Source: Terana coerulea (lineage: Eukaryota; Basidiomycota; Agaricomycetes; Polyporales; Phanerochaetaceae). From it: a stretch of DNA of 64,000 nucleotides. A program made the position numbers and the translations under genes. Below are positions 47,391-59,388 of this stretch, piece by piece. Location of the stretch: the NCBI GenBank assembly GCA_024811115.1, contig JAKOGH010001043.1, forward strand, positions 62,001 to 126,000, read 5' to 3'. The notes below the pieces were generated by a model. That model worked only from the letters and a program-made list of their open reading frames with translations. It did no database searches and was not told the origin of the DNA. Positions within the stretch are counted from its first letter, which is position 1, and every line of letters begins with the position of its first letter.

Positions 47391-49221
47391 ATGGCGACTG
47401 CTGATCCGTCCAGCGACGACGTTCAATTCCTCTACGAACGCCCGTAAGCGACCCAACCTTCTCGTTGAAGTCATGAGGTCATGACTTCTGACACCTGTGT
47501 AGAGCCTCGCTACCATGTCAGATATGTAATATGAATCTGCTCAAGCTTTCTGCGGATAAGAGAGCTCAACATTACGAGGAGCACTTTGCTGAAGAGCGGA
47601 AAGGTGAGTGTGCCGTCTCCAATCTCTCGTACATTCAGCATGTATGCTCAGCCCAAATAGGTGGCCCATCCTCAATGAAGCCCAAACTTAATATAGGCCC
47701 AGCTCTCACTCTCAAGCGCAAACGGAAGGACTCTAACGATAGGGATGCATTCTGGTACCCTACCCAGTCTGATTCACCGCCTCCGAACTTCACTCCTGGT
47801 AAGTCGCCCTTTCCAACGCGAGACAACGGCATTGATTCGTATCACAAAAGGGCTGATACCTCTAATTAAGAGGGCCTTGGTGAAGACGCATGCTAAAGGC
47901 ATCACGGAGAAAGCCTACTTATGTTCTGACGTTGCGGTGCATGTCAACTCCGAACCCTGGGACAGAGGCTGGGGATGCGGGTGAGTAATTTGTCTTCTAA
48001 TACCTCACTGGACATGAACCTAGTGCAGATACCGCAACTTTATCATGTCTTGCTCAGCGCTCATGGGACAACAACAACAGCCTTTGTATTTCCCTTCACT
48101 TGACTCTCCCATCCCACCCAGTGTCCGCAATCTCCAGAAATGGATCGAAGATGCTTGGGGTAGAGGTATGAGATCAAACTTGAATTACATCACCAAGCAC
48201 CTATGGATATTTTTATAGGCTATGACGAGGAGGGCGCCATGCAGCTTAAGCGCAAGCTAGTGGGTACCTCAAAATGGATTGGGACTGCAGGTAAGATCAA
48301 CTACTCTCTCTCAGTGCATCATGGCCTATGCTCATCCGTATCAGAGCTTTACGTTGCGTTCACTTCCCGAGGCATTCCGTACGTGCTAATTTATGTAGCG
48401 GCCTATACGTGGCCTCTCACGAATTGCTAGTGCAAGTCTTGTAGATTTCCATCTACATAAACTAGGAATCGACGCCCTCGTAAAGTGGGTCATCGACTAT
48501 TTCACAGAAGATCCGCCGAAGCAGAATAATATCAATGAAGCATTGCGTGGGGCGTCACCAGTCACCATCACGAGCAAGCTCCCTATCGTACTTCAGCACT
48601 CAGGCCACTCTCGGACAATTGTTGGCTACGAAAAGTGCCAGAATAAAGTCTTCTTTCTTATGTTTGATCCCGCAAGGTGTGTCATGTCTTGTCTGCACTT
48701 CCTCAGCGCCTTGCGCGGGGCTGAACCTGCTATGCCCAGGGCGATCCCTTCCAACGTTCGACGAGCTGCTCTTTCAAAGCTCGACACCCCGCGGTCGGCG
48801 TCGGAATCACCGCGCAAGCACCTATCTCCATCGAAGCTGCTCAAGAAAGTTCTTCATCCTCATAAGAACGGCAACAACGAACTCCGTGATAGGAATGAAG
48901 CGAAGCGCATTCGTGGCGCCGACGCTGACGATGTCATTATTATCGATGATGATGATGACCAACCCGGAACCAGTCAGAATAAGGATTCTACACAAGAGAG
49001 TGTCGATCTCGTGAAGGTGCTGAAGTTCTTCCGGGTGAACGCGTCGAGTCTAGCGTGAGTGGGCAAGTCTCGTCCCATGCATCTGCTCTTAACTGATGAC
49101 TCCTCTTGGTCGGTGTAGCAAGAAGGACAAGTATCAGATCCTCTACTTCCCAATGACAGAAATGTTGACTGAGGTCCAGCGTGGACAGCGGAAGGTTGTA
49201 ACCAGCCGCAAGATAGGTTAG
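47391..49221 (+). CDS. ZUP1: Zinc-finger ubiquitin peptidase ZUP1/Mug105 (peptidase C78)
   Basis: Cysteine deubiquitinase of the UFSP-related C78 family; ZUP1 and S. pombe Mug105 prefer K63-linked ubiquitin, and ZUP1 functions in genome stability. ATG 47391 begins MATADPSSDDVQFLYERP. A C2H2 finger follows the first intron (LPCQICNMNLLKLSADKRAQHYEEHF). The catalytic domain contains LIPLIKRALVKTHAKG, the Cys motif DRGWGCGYRNFIMSC (48000-48060), SVRNLQKWIEDAWGRG, a central helical part, then VLQHSGHSRTIVGYE (His) and FFLMFDPAR (Asp). The C-terminal part has a basic Ser/Pro linker, the segment DDVIIIDDDDDQP and a last conserved stretch (KYQILYFPMTEMLTEVQRGQ) before TAG 49221. The hydrophobic-acidic segment looks like a SUMO-interacting motif. 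Intact catalytic triad. Confidence 0.88.
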
Positions 49222-49469
49222 CGGAAAATCGGGATCTCTGCCTAGCTGTATAATGCGATTCGGGTCGTTATGTTGGACATTAATATTCGGACACACATCT
49301 CGCCGTAGAGCCATGTATTAATAATGTTATCATATTGTACACACTAATTCGAACATGCTCAAGCCCTGATCATATACTTGCTGAAACACGCCACAGTGAT
49401 AATGTCCGTGGAGTGAGGCGGTAACCGCAAACTCCTTACGCTGACCAAGGAGAACCTTCATGCTTCAAG

Positions 49470-49552
49470 CTTCAAGGTTTGCTCACGCAATTGCCATGAC
49501 CGCAAATTCCAAACGCTGGCTTCAAGGTTTTGCTCACGCAACTGCCATGACC
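49470..49552. repeat. Tandem copy of the end of the TFB3 coding region
   Basis: A 32-33 bp unit beginning CTTCAAGGTTTTGCTCACGC occurs at 49520-49552 and again at 49470-49501, with one indel and one T/C difference. The right copy contains the stop codon and last codons of TFB3; the left copy lies in the 3' region. The rest of 49222-49533 holds the convergent 3' ends of ZUP1 and TFB3. Confidence 0.6.
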
Positions 49553-50891
49553 ACGTCGGAATCTGCTGTGGACGCTTGTGCCGAGGGTGAAGCTGTGGTA
49601 TGCTGTCCCTGCAGTGGCGCGAGATCAAGGCCAGCGACGGCGTAGCGCAGCGCTCTCTCCCACGCCTCCTCGACACGATATCCTCCTGCGCGCATGATGC
49701 CCTCCCTGTCCCTTCGCACCGCCTCGCTCACAGGATCCTCGTAGTTGTCTCGCAGTGTGAATTTGTCCTGATAGTCGTACCAGTCGTCTTCGATCGGCAC
49801 GTGCGGCACGTCGGGGACCGCGGCCACCTGTGCGCGGCGCAGCTTCGACGGCGCCGCGAATGCGGACGAGGTTGTGCGAGACGCTGCTCGCTTTTGCGCC
49901 TCCGCGCGCGACCGCGCAACGAGCTTCGCAGCGTCCTTGTTGCTCGTCTCGAGCTTGTCGATGAGCTCTTGCCGGCCCTTCTCTCGCTCCTCTCGCTCCT
50001 CGTCTTCGAGCCGCCGTGCCTCAGCGGCGCGCAACTCGCGTTCGGCCCGTTCGGCTTCTTCTTGTTCGCGGAGATATTGTGCATACTGTTCCTCGCGCTG
50101 GACGTTCAGCTCGATGAGAGCAGCATTCTCTTTCTTGTAGCGTGCTACCCGAGCCTCCGTTTCGGGGACATCGATGTCGTTAATGAGGTTGAAAGCTGGT
50201 AAGCAGTCAGAGGGAGTATCGGAGTATGAATTGAAGACGTACTAATGTCTTCCACCTCTTCCAGGTAGTCGTTGTAAGATCGAATGTCGGGGAAGTCCTC
50301 CGCTCGTTTGTTGAAACTGTGCCAAATCAGCAACTCATACAATAAGATAATTAAATGTGTTACTCTTTTGTTATGCGCCGCCGCACGGCAACTTCCTTCT
50401 CTACTGTTAGATCCTCGAACGTCTGCGGTGTAAAGGCGAGTTTCCGCAAGGTCCTGTTGCAAACGGGACACGGCGCCGGGCCGAGAGTGAACAATCGGTC
50501 AATGCACGACTCGCACCTGTCAGAAGGTCAACAGCTGTAGCACCGTGTCTTCCTGTTCTCACCGCCACATACATTTTGTGGTAGCACGCGCTCACGAGTA
50601 GACGCAGTTTCGGGTTCAAGTACCTATCCGACTTGCAGATCGGGCACACATCGTCCATCGACTTCCGACAAACGCGGTTGTTAACGCAAGGGTATATTAC
50701 ACATGAAGCTAGCGACTCACAAAGTACTCCGACGTCCTCCCTGACGGGTCCTTCACCCCTCCGCCAAAGATTGTCGTCGAAGTACTCTGAATCTGGGGCG
50801 TGCTCGTTCGCGTGCTGCCCGACGAGGCATTCCCGCCTTTGCGAACTATTGTTCCCCGCAGCCAGTTGCCGCCATTCGGTCTGGCGGACAT
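49534..50891 (-). CDS. TFB3: TFIIH/CAK assembly factor Tfb3 (MAT1)
   Basis: RING-finger subunit that assembles the CDK-activating kinase and anchors it to TFIIH for transcription and nucleotide excision repair. ATG 50891 gives MSARPNGGNWLRGTIVRKGG, a poorly conserved N-terminal extension. The C3HC4 RING follows: DDVCPICKSDRYLNPKLRLL, CYHKM then CESCIDRLFTLGPAPCPVC, and TLRKLAFTPQTFEDLTVEKE. Then RAEDFPDIRSYNDYLEEVED and FNLINDIDVPETEARVARYK, typical of MAT1, a long Glu/Arg coiled coil (about 49900-50140) and a variable C-terminus ending SDVVMAVA. Introns are short, the first being 50720 to about 50662. The left repeat array of the putative mobile element begins 80 bp upstream of the ATG. Confidence 0.92.
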
Positions 50892-50970
50892 GATGGACAA
50901 GGACAGAGTGAATTCAGCGCTTTCCTTCCGTGCGCGTCTGAAAGGACGGTTAACAATTTACCTTGGGCCG

Positions 50971-51130
50971 CTAGCTTTCCGACCTTTTCCGACCTTTTTC
51001 CACCTTCAAGTTGCTTCAAGTTGCTTCAAGTTACTTCAAGGCGCTTGAAGCGGGGGAAAGGCAAATTGTGGTCGCTGCTCGCTTGAGGTCGCTTGAGGTC
51101 GCTTGGGCTGGCTTGCGGTGGCTTGCACCA
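50971..51130. repeat. Left decanucleotide array
   Basis: From CTAGCTTTCC onward the sequence falls into consecutive 10-bp units in exact register for about 160 bp: GACCTTTTCC, GACCTTTTTC, CACCTTCAAG, TTGCTTCAAG (twice), TTACTTCAAG, GCGCTTGAAG, CGGGGGAAAG, two less regular units, then GCTTGAGGTC (twice), GCTTGGGCTG, GCTTGCGGTG and GCTTGCACCA. Units vary but keep the period. It sits 80 bp upstream of the TFB3 ATG. Confidence 0.7.
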
Positions 51131-52510
51131 CCTACAGGTCGATTAAGCTGCTTAGACGCTGCATAAGTACATTGGGAATGCTTACAAAGACACCGCGTGC
51201 ATGCTTACCGGAGTTATGAGTTGGAACGAACAGCCAATTGTGTTGTGTAGACTGTGAACAGCGACGAAACCCAGAGACTCGGACTCGGATCGGCGCTACT
51301 ACCGGCTGGGCCTTCCAGATCAGGAAGGTAATACTCACGAAAGCTGAGGCCTACTCGCGTACTTACTGCCTGTCCCTCTCCGCCAAACCTCCAGGTTATT
51401 GTCTGTAAATATGATGCAATACATAGGCCAGCTGTATACCACATAGTTGGAGCTTAGAACTAAATCCCCCATTCGCAGGGACCCAACTTGCGTCTCAGCA
51501 AAGTGACTGGTGACCAATGTGACAACATGACCGAGAGTGCAGCTGCCCCAGTCTTGACTTGAATGTACTTGATGATGGTAGATTCATCCGGTATGTGCAC
51601 AATGATTGCGAGAGCGCGTACATGAGTTTGTGGAAGCAGCTTTACGCCACACAAGCTAACGCAAGCTGATTGAAGCGGCTTGAAGCGGCTTGAAGCTGAT
51701 CGCAGCGAGGCCAAGCCGCTTGAAGCGCCCAAAGCCGGAAGTGCTCAGATACGCCAGTAGGTGCCTCATCACCATAATGTCCTGCGGATAATTGCCTCCT
51801 CTAACTGTAGGAATGATTTTTGCAAGTTGTCGCATAGCGAGCCTTTGCAGTAAGCAGAGGATCGAAGACTTCCAACAATGTGCGGCAAATGCCACGAGAC
51901 GCATAAGCGCCGTGGTTCAATCTCAGCGAAGTCTCCCAGGCTTGCGGCTTTCGAACGCTTCTTGTCGAGGTACGACTTCAGCTTGCGATGGCATTGAGCA
52001 TGTCCTCCCGCCAAGGACATGTATAGGTTTGTTAGAGCTTGGTGGCTGCTTCGTAGGATGCAAGGAAGCCGCAGCTAGAGTACACCTGGGAGCATTGCTT
52101 AGCATGGTGAGCCTCTTTTGTCACGTTATCAACTGGGAATGCTAATATCCTGCTCTATAAGTTGTGTAGATTATGCAGCAGTTTAATGGTATTCGCATTT
52201 CACCCCTGCTGGTGATAACTCGAGCCTAAGCCCTGGGCAATGTGTGCGCAAGCCCAACTAATACTGCCCGCCCGTCGCCTGGTGGGCAGATCAAATGCAT
52301 CACGGAAGCCAAATGTGGCGCATACATGAAGTAAATCCAGAGGTAATGTTCGGGCTGTTGGTTTCTTGTCCACCGTCGGCCAGTAGGATGAGCATTTCAG
52401 ACGGTGAGATCTCCAGTTGTGATCGCAGATATACTTCCGCTAATTTCCCACGCTAGAGCCTTGCACTTTGTGCCTCGTCGTCGTCGACCCTTCCCTCACC
52501 GTGTTACGCC
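51131..52510. other. Interior left flank of the putative element
   Basis: No gene supported. Two minus-strand frames (51335-51517 and 51769-52020) look protein-like in parts but lack ATG starts and known motifs. The stretch contains the internal decamer array at 51661-51738 and should hold the promoter of the gene starting at 52511. Confidence 0.4.
51661..51738. repeat. Internal decanucleotide array
   Basis: GCAAGCTGAT, TGAAGCGGCT (twice), TGAAGCTGAT, then less regular units ending AAAGCCGG. It has the same 10-bp period and GCTTGAAG core as the flanking arrays. It is preceded by ACACAAGCTA, also found at the outer edge of the right array (ACACAAGCTAG). Confidence 0.6.
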
Positions 52511-55500
52511 ATGGCTCGACGAACACGCAGTCAGTCTGGTGCCCAGTCTTCGTCGGGTCCCCCTCCCTCGGTCAACTACGGTTATTATGAATATGGGCCA
52601 CGCGCTTCAAACGGCTACTTGCAAGATCCACTGGGAGATGGAGCTCAGCGTCACCAAGGTCTGTGGTGATCATAATTCCAGGTTCCACAAGTTAACTCGA
52701 AAACCTATAAACCACAGATTACTATGCACATCCGCCTCAGGGCCCATACAGCAACACACCTCCACATCCCATGGGCTACGAGTATTCACCGCGGGCTCAT
52801 CAAGAGGACCGACATCAACCGAACGAGCCGGCGAACCGTCTTATCTACGATCCCGTTACGAACGGTCCTCCGCTGCCAGACGCGTCATACCAAATCCAAG
52901 CACCTGCAGACATCGCAACAACGACTGCGTCCCCAGGGTCACTGCATTCAGAGCCGTCTGGCTCGGAGTATGTCCCATCCGAGACAGCTTCTCGGCCCAA
53001 CTCTCCCGTGCAGGCCTTTCGACCTCCAGCAGGAACATCTATTCAAGAACATATACCAGCGCCCCTGTACAACAGAAAACCAAAGGCCAGGAAAAGAGTG
53101 TGCGTTTTGTGCAACACCCTCTGCCGAAACAGTCGCCAATCCGGCGGGCAATAACTTATGTTCGCAACCACATCCTGCCGCCTCAGGTCACTGTCCAGTA
53201 CGCACCCCGATACTCAGTTTCTCCTACGCCTACGCCTGGACCTCAGCATGTGCCCTCCAGAGGGCTATCTACTTCAGAGTATACAGACCATCGCCACCAC
53301 ACGTCGCAGCCACGTCACCTCCCGGTACAGCCTCATCCACCGCATACCGTCCCCCGTAACAATGCAGCACCGTTGTCAACCATGTACCCGAGCTCTCGCA
53401 TAGCGGGGTATACCCATAGCTTATCCCGTCAACATAATCATGCAGCAGCTCTTGCTGCAGACGACCACTACACCTACCATCCGCACCATCCGCTGCCATC
53501 TACCGCATATCCGCCTCCGCATCCATCGTCTGCCTTGCACCCATCAGAATATCTGCCTCCACGTCCACCGTCTGCTCCATATCACCCACCAGGTTATCCA
53601 CCTCCAGGCCTGCCGTATACCTCGTATCAACCAAGTCATCCGCATTCACCACCACCGTTTGCCCCATATCCATCCCACTATCCCCCTCGTCCGTCGTCTC
53701 CCTTGTACCTATCAGATCCGTGGGCGCCATCTAATTTATACTCGTCCTCGCACCCACCGTCCATTGCATACCAGCCTCCACGCCCGGACGCTCCTCCATT
53801 TCACATGCCTCATGCATATCAAGCGGCCTCTACTCCAGTCAGGGAGCAGTATACTACCTACCCGGAATCCTACGCGCTAGAGCCACCTTCATACGAGCGA
53901 CCACCGCAGCCGCCTCCACGCGACCCCTCCCATTCCCAACCTCATGTACGGGGCTATAGTTCGGCAGCTCCTCAACGTGACAAGGAACATGTCGTCGCTC
54001 ACATTGAAGCTCTTGGTCCAGACGACCTTGACTATCCAAATGGATTTCAGAGGCGTCAGATTCCGAAAGCCGACGCTGATGCTCTTGAAGCTAAAGGTGA
54101 CAAGTTGTGGCGGCGCGTCAAGTGGGCATTGACGAACACTGGAAAGCGACCCGTGGATGGATACATAGCCTCCAAAAGCTCATGCCTGGGCGTTCTCAGG
54201 TGTGCCGGCTGTACCCAGCTTGTACGGCCGTTAACGCAAGGCGCCAAGTTTCAAGTCACCTCACCATGCCCGAATGTTCACTGCGCCAAGGTTCAACTCA
54301 CGCATCTTCCCTGTGAGGCATACACCCTACTCTCGACGCGGTTCGATGATGACGGAGTTGAGCGGGTTGTACGCTGGGAGCACCACGGCGTTCACGACCA
54401 TCCTCGCCCACCTGGCGGTAAACTTTCTAGTATTGAAATGGCAGCTGCGCGTGCACAGATTCAAATGCATCCTGAGATCACCGCCCATGCGGCAAGAACA
54501 GGGCTTACGGTGCCAGGGTCTCTTCCCTTTGGCCAGATCAACCCGCAGCTTGCAGACCCGGGGCGAGCAAGATATCGCGTTCAGCAGATTCAAGAGGAGC
54601 TTGGTATTCAACCTACTGGCAAGATCAAGTCAAGTTCTCTCACCATCTTCTCCGATCTAAAGAAGCTCGAGGAGAAATTTCAACGTGAATTCCACCTCGG
54701 CTCGCAGTTGGCTCGACCAGCGTACATCTCATTCCAGACTTCGTTTATGCGGCTCATTATTCAAGAACATATTCGAGACTGGCTTCTTTCGCCACCAGAA
54801 GACAATCCGGCATCAACACGTCATGGTTGTATTACAGACAGCAACCACAAGTTTATCACTGAAGGAAAACTCATCGCATCCGTTGCATTCAACATGATCC
54901 TGAACGCCTGGGTGCCTATCTTGTATACGTGGATTGTGACCGAAGACACAGTGTCATATCGTGCGCACTTCCGCGAGCTGAACAAATGTATTGTCAACGC
55001 CGCCGGGGATAAATTTGACCGTAAAATGCTGTTAGGGGTACGTCATTTTCTCACGCTTTTGTTCTCGGGGACTTATTCAATTATCTGGACAGATCTTCGA
55101 CTTCTCCCAAGCGCAGCGTGCTGCGCACGAAGACGAGTACGCAGAGACCATGATTTTTGTGATCCTTGGGCAACAGGCTAGCCATATCCCTCCGACTTCC
55201 GTCGCAGACATGCGGATACAGTTCAAGGCTGAGGCTAGCAAGTTTCAGCGTGGCTGCTTCATGCATTGGCGTGCATCAGTGAAGCGCGTAAAGCAGAGTC
55301 ATTCCCTGGTTCCTCGGGACCGGGTGGCTCTGTTTGAGGATTTCACCGACTTATTCGTATCTCCCGATCCCACCTTCGAGGAATTCGATGAGTCCATTGC
55401 CGAGTTTAAACCAAGCTTTCCACTTCTAGAGGCTTGGATCGACTGGTGGATCAAGCCCAAGATTGCCGCAATGATATTTCCAGCCAAGCGCACAATGGAT

Positions 55501-58500
55501 GCAGAACTTGTGGAGCAGACGCCGGCAACTTCGAATGGCGTAGAGACTCAGCATTCACTCCTGGGTCATGCCGTCGGAACCAAGCACAAGGGCTCGATTG
55601 CGTTTGAGAAATTATTTCTTCATGTTCAGGAATTCGAGACAAGGTATCACGCTATCCAAGGTGTGTTTCTTACTCTTGCAGCTCATCTTGCCAATCTTCT
55701 CTCTGACATATCCCCGTTAGATGGCCATATCCAAGCTAGCAAGCGCATCGAAAGTCGCCGGAAGCCCTCGCAGCCGAAAGACTACATCAATGACGGACGC
55801 CCGCCTGATACGATGGACCGGCTTGCACCTCTTGCCGGCCCTAGCTCCATGCAGACTGCTGAACCACGAGCTCAATGTTCTGACCCTGCTCCTCCACGTC
55901 CATCCAACCACCTTCTACCTGTGAACGCGCAGACTCAGACGCTGCAGCACACGCACGAACTACGCCTTCTCCAGTCGTATCAATACCAGAACAATTCATG
56001 CTACATTGACGTCCTGTTGGAGCTCTGGTTCCGCGCCTTCCTTCTATGGCCATCTGGCGACCGGGACGCCTTCTTACGGTTTACACCAAGGGACTCATTC
56101 ATGGCGATTATTTTCTATCACCACCAGAAGCGTCTCAAGTGGATTCAAGCCTCGGCGGCGCAGGCAGCTATGGCAGAGGCAGCACCACTAACTGTTCCAC
56201 CGTCAGCAAAGGAGTCCAAGAAATCCAAGCTGTCGCAAAGCGCAAAGGGAAAGAACCGAGAGACAGTGCAAGATCTTTCTGACAGTCAACACTTGGACAG
56301 TGAATCGTCTCATGGTGCCCAAATGCTCGCCGATGCTCAGACTGCTGTTCGCAATGAGATTGCATCGGCTTGGAATATGTATCCGATTGGGGCTTTTGGT
56401 AATCCGGTCAGATGGATGACTGAGGCAGTAATGGTACGTGTTTCCCACTATTTTTGGAGGCAGTATTACTCACAAGCTTATCCTCAGAATAATACAAACG
56501 TGTCGACGCAGGCGTACTTTGCTCTGCAGCATTTCTCAACGTGGAGATGCAGCTTTGGACACTACAGCAACCATGCAGACTGTTCACCTATCCCTGTCCT
56601 CACTCTCTCGCGAACGTGATGTTGTTCGTGCAACAGAAGCGGAAGGCTACGCTGAGTCTCGTCAAATAGATCTTGGAGTCTATCTTACGCATCTTGTTCT
56701 GCGAGACCCCGGATGCAACGGCAGCAGTCGCAACTATGGCAAGAAGCTTTCCGACCAACACGAGACTGCCTGCCGTCATCCCAATTGCGGTCACCCATCA
56801 CGCCTTATCACCATCCAGACTGTATGGCCAGATCTCCTGCATGTTGTCCCAGAGACGTGTGGTGATACTTCTGGGTCTTTCAAACGTCGCACATCTCCTC
56901 TCCCTGTTCGCCTACCCATTGACGTAGTCGTGACGTCCCGATGCAACCGAGGGCTTCCCCCCAATGACATAGGCAGTGAATACAGACAGCCGCCACTTGA
57001 CAATGTTGCTTATCAGCTAGTCAGACGCCTACTATACCATTCCTCGAGGCGACACTTCACTCGCGCAAGTTGTGTTCAACGGGTGGACCTATGAATATGA
57101 CGACATGTCCCGAAATGGTCTACTGGGGTATGTAGGAGACGCAGACATGATCACTCTGCCGAGTGAGGAGGTCTCTTTGGTGTATCATCGTGTATCAGAT
57201 GCAAAGGTTAGCTGGACCTGGTTTCATCTGAAGCCATTTACTGCTTGCTAATTCTGAGCATAGACTACAGAGCAAGATGTCAGCTACTGGGATTCTGCAC
57301 CAGCAGAACACCCTCGTTATTCAGCTGGTCTGCCTATCCTCATTGATATCACCTCTACACCAGGGAGCCGTGACGACGGTGTACCAGAGGAAACAAGCTT
57401 GCCCCGCGATCTTGAAGTGCCGCAGTCCGAGCTTCATCGAGAGCCGGTGACTGTATCCGAGGTCCAACCTTCAGATGCATTACCGACTAGTGTGCAACAG
57501 GCCAGCACCACATTGCGCACTACAGTACCATCTATGCAGCTGACGCCGATGGCACGTGCAGACGATCCCGATATCGCTGGAGAAGACCCTGAATGGACAT
57601 CACTCATATCTCGATTTGAAAGCAGCAAGCCAGCTCGCGAGCGGTCAGCGCCGGGTCCCGAGCAACTCGCACTTTGTTGACTGCATCGGGTTATGCGAAA
57701 ATGGACGTGAAGAGGGAACAATGGTACAATGTGATGAGTGCTTCTACTGGTCCCACAAGGACTGCGTGGAGCAGCAATTTGGTCTGCGAATGATTATGCC
57801 AATGACGGTGTCCGCTGGGTTTGTCCTGGATGATGTGATAATGCACAAACCCCTGTCTGGCACGAGCAACTGTACGTCGGGCTCGACAGACGCAGATTAG
57901 TGTCTTCTTCTTGGGGAGATAATAACCACTAATATGAACTCCAATTTCTCCTAGTGCTGGAAAATTTACCTTCCTTTCACCGACACACCCTGGGAGTCGA
58001 CGACTCTATGCGGCCAAAATCCTACGACGCGAGCAACAGTATGCCATCGTTGAATGGTACTATGGCAATGTTTACGCGTTTGGCGACAAGGCTACCAAGA
58101 AACGGAAGTTACGAACCACAGACAAGATCTTTGCTCACCATTGTGCTGCGGCTATGCACGAGCAAAGGGAAAACTTTCCTGATCCACCAAAGGTGGGAAT
58201 TCTTGATGGTGTAATATATGAATGTAAAACTGAATATGTGGAGATAGCCTCTAGGACTTCTTGGGTGGCCTGTCCAGTTAAGCGATGCCGCAGTCGACTC
58301 CTATGAGTACACAAATTCAGCCATCACGAAGGAGCTAGAGAACGCAGTTTGGGCAATTACGCAGATTTTGGCTGGTCATACTGTGCATCCGATCATCAAG
58401 CGATACGAGGATGAAGTGTCTACAGAGCACTCCTCGGGAGTCAAGTTCGAGCGCTCCGTGCAAAGGGCAAGCAACTGGTACCAGTCGTACAACTTGGCTA

Positions 58501-59388
58501 TCCTTCACGGCGACGCTGCGCTTGCACAGCCATATCTTGAAGAGATGGAGCACCGCCTCCGCGCTCAACACACAGAACTGCGGCTCGACATCGAAGTGCC
58601 ATCTCTCGTCTGGGGCCCTGGTCATATCCTGTTTATGCTCGTGATCTTGCGCGTATATCTTGGTCGAAGGCCCTGCGATGACGACACAATATATCAGCTA
58701 GTGGTCACAGCGGTAGATGAGGTTAGAACAGAGAGCACGCGCCGTGAGGAGAAGCAAGAGAGGCGCAAAGCACAGCGTATAGTGCGAGAGCAAGCGGCTC
58801 GGTCTGGGGAAGACGTAGCTGATGCCTCCCGGGGTGTATTGCTCTCAGACGACGAAGATCTTGACATCCCTATCCGGCCTACACACTGGATCTCCCGCAC
58901 ATTGACAATTCCTGAGCAGGCATTAGCAGCACGAATTGGATGGACGGACACGACCGGGAAAGTCACAACATCGAGGAAGTGTTCAAACCGTTGGAACCAG
59001 AGGAGGGATGATACAGGTCGACCGTTCGCTCGAACTCCGCTACGACGGGCCTTTGGCAGATGTTAAATGTAAGGATGAGGTCCTCGACCGCTACATATGG
59101 CCAAGTTCAACGTCGCCAGGCCTCGTTGGAGGGCCTCCTTACCAGGCATTTATTGGCATGGCCACTTCAGCCGGACAAAGTTCTGGTCCGAAGCCGCCAA
59201 AGCCTCGTCCTATACCAAGATCGCGCAAGTTAGAGGATTCAGCTTCCGGAGCGAGCCCTGCAGCTGCTATCGTGTCATCGCCAACAGATCATCGTACCAC
59301 GCCCGAAACAGGCAAACGCAGCTATCAATGCTTCCGCGAGCTCGGAGAAGGGCGGTGTAGATGGGCCGAAAGAGGGTGCGAGGATTGA
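52511..59388 (+). pseudogene. Giant GCM / MULE-like / USP-like / PHD composite gene, damaged 3' half
   Basis: ATG 52511 (MARRTRSQSGAQSSSG) opens a spliced gene. Introns near 52653-52710 and 53099-53187 join cleanly. The N-terminal 400-500 residues are rich in Pro, Tyr and His (YPPPHPSS, LPPRPPSAPYHPPGYPPPG). Near 54090-54400 is a GCM-like zinc domain (LWRRVKWALTNTGKRPVDGY, GCTQLVRPL, CPNVHCAK, WEHHGVHDHPRPPGGKL). A MULE-like core follows (HGCITDSNHKFITEG, NAWVPILYTWIVTEDT, IFDFSQAQRAAHEDEY, ATSNGVETQHSLLGHAVGT). A USP-like peptidase begins with the Cys box YQNNSCYIDVLLE (Cys codon 55999-56001), has a C..C zinc pair and a His region at 57053. After it the frame breaks at about 57061-57068. A PHD finger (CENGREEGTMVQCDECFYWSHKDC) is split by a frame change near 57780 and a stop before its last Cys (57835). 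Later exons (REQQYAIVEWYYGNVYAFGD; GVKFERSVQRASNWYQSYNL) stay protein-like. The 3' end is uncertain. Confidence 0.6.

Noticed and set aside
49600..50202. 200-residue plus-strand frame opposite TFB3
   Set aside because: It is the antisense shadow of the Glu/Arg coiled coil of TFB3, which explains its Leu/Arg/Ser bias.
52511..59388. KDZ (Kyakuja-Dileera-Zisupton) transposase
   Set aside because: The large size and setting are reminiscent, but the CxC cluster and KDZ core motifs are absent; the visible motifs fit GCM plus MULE-like sequence better.
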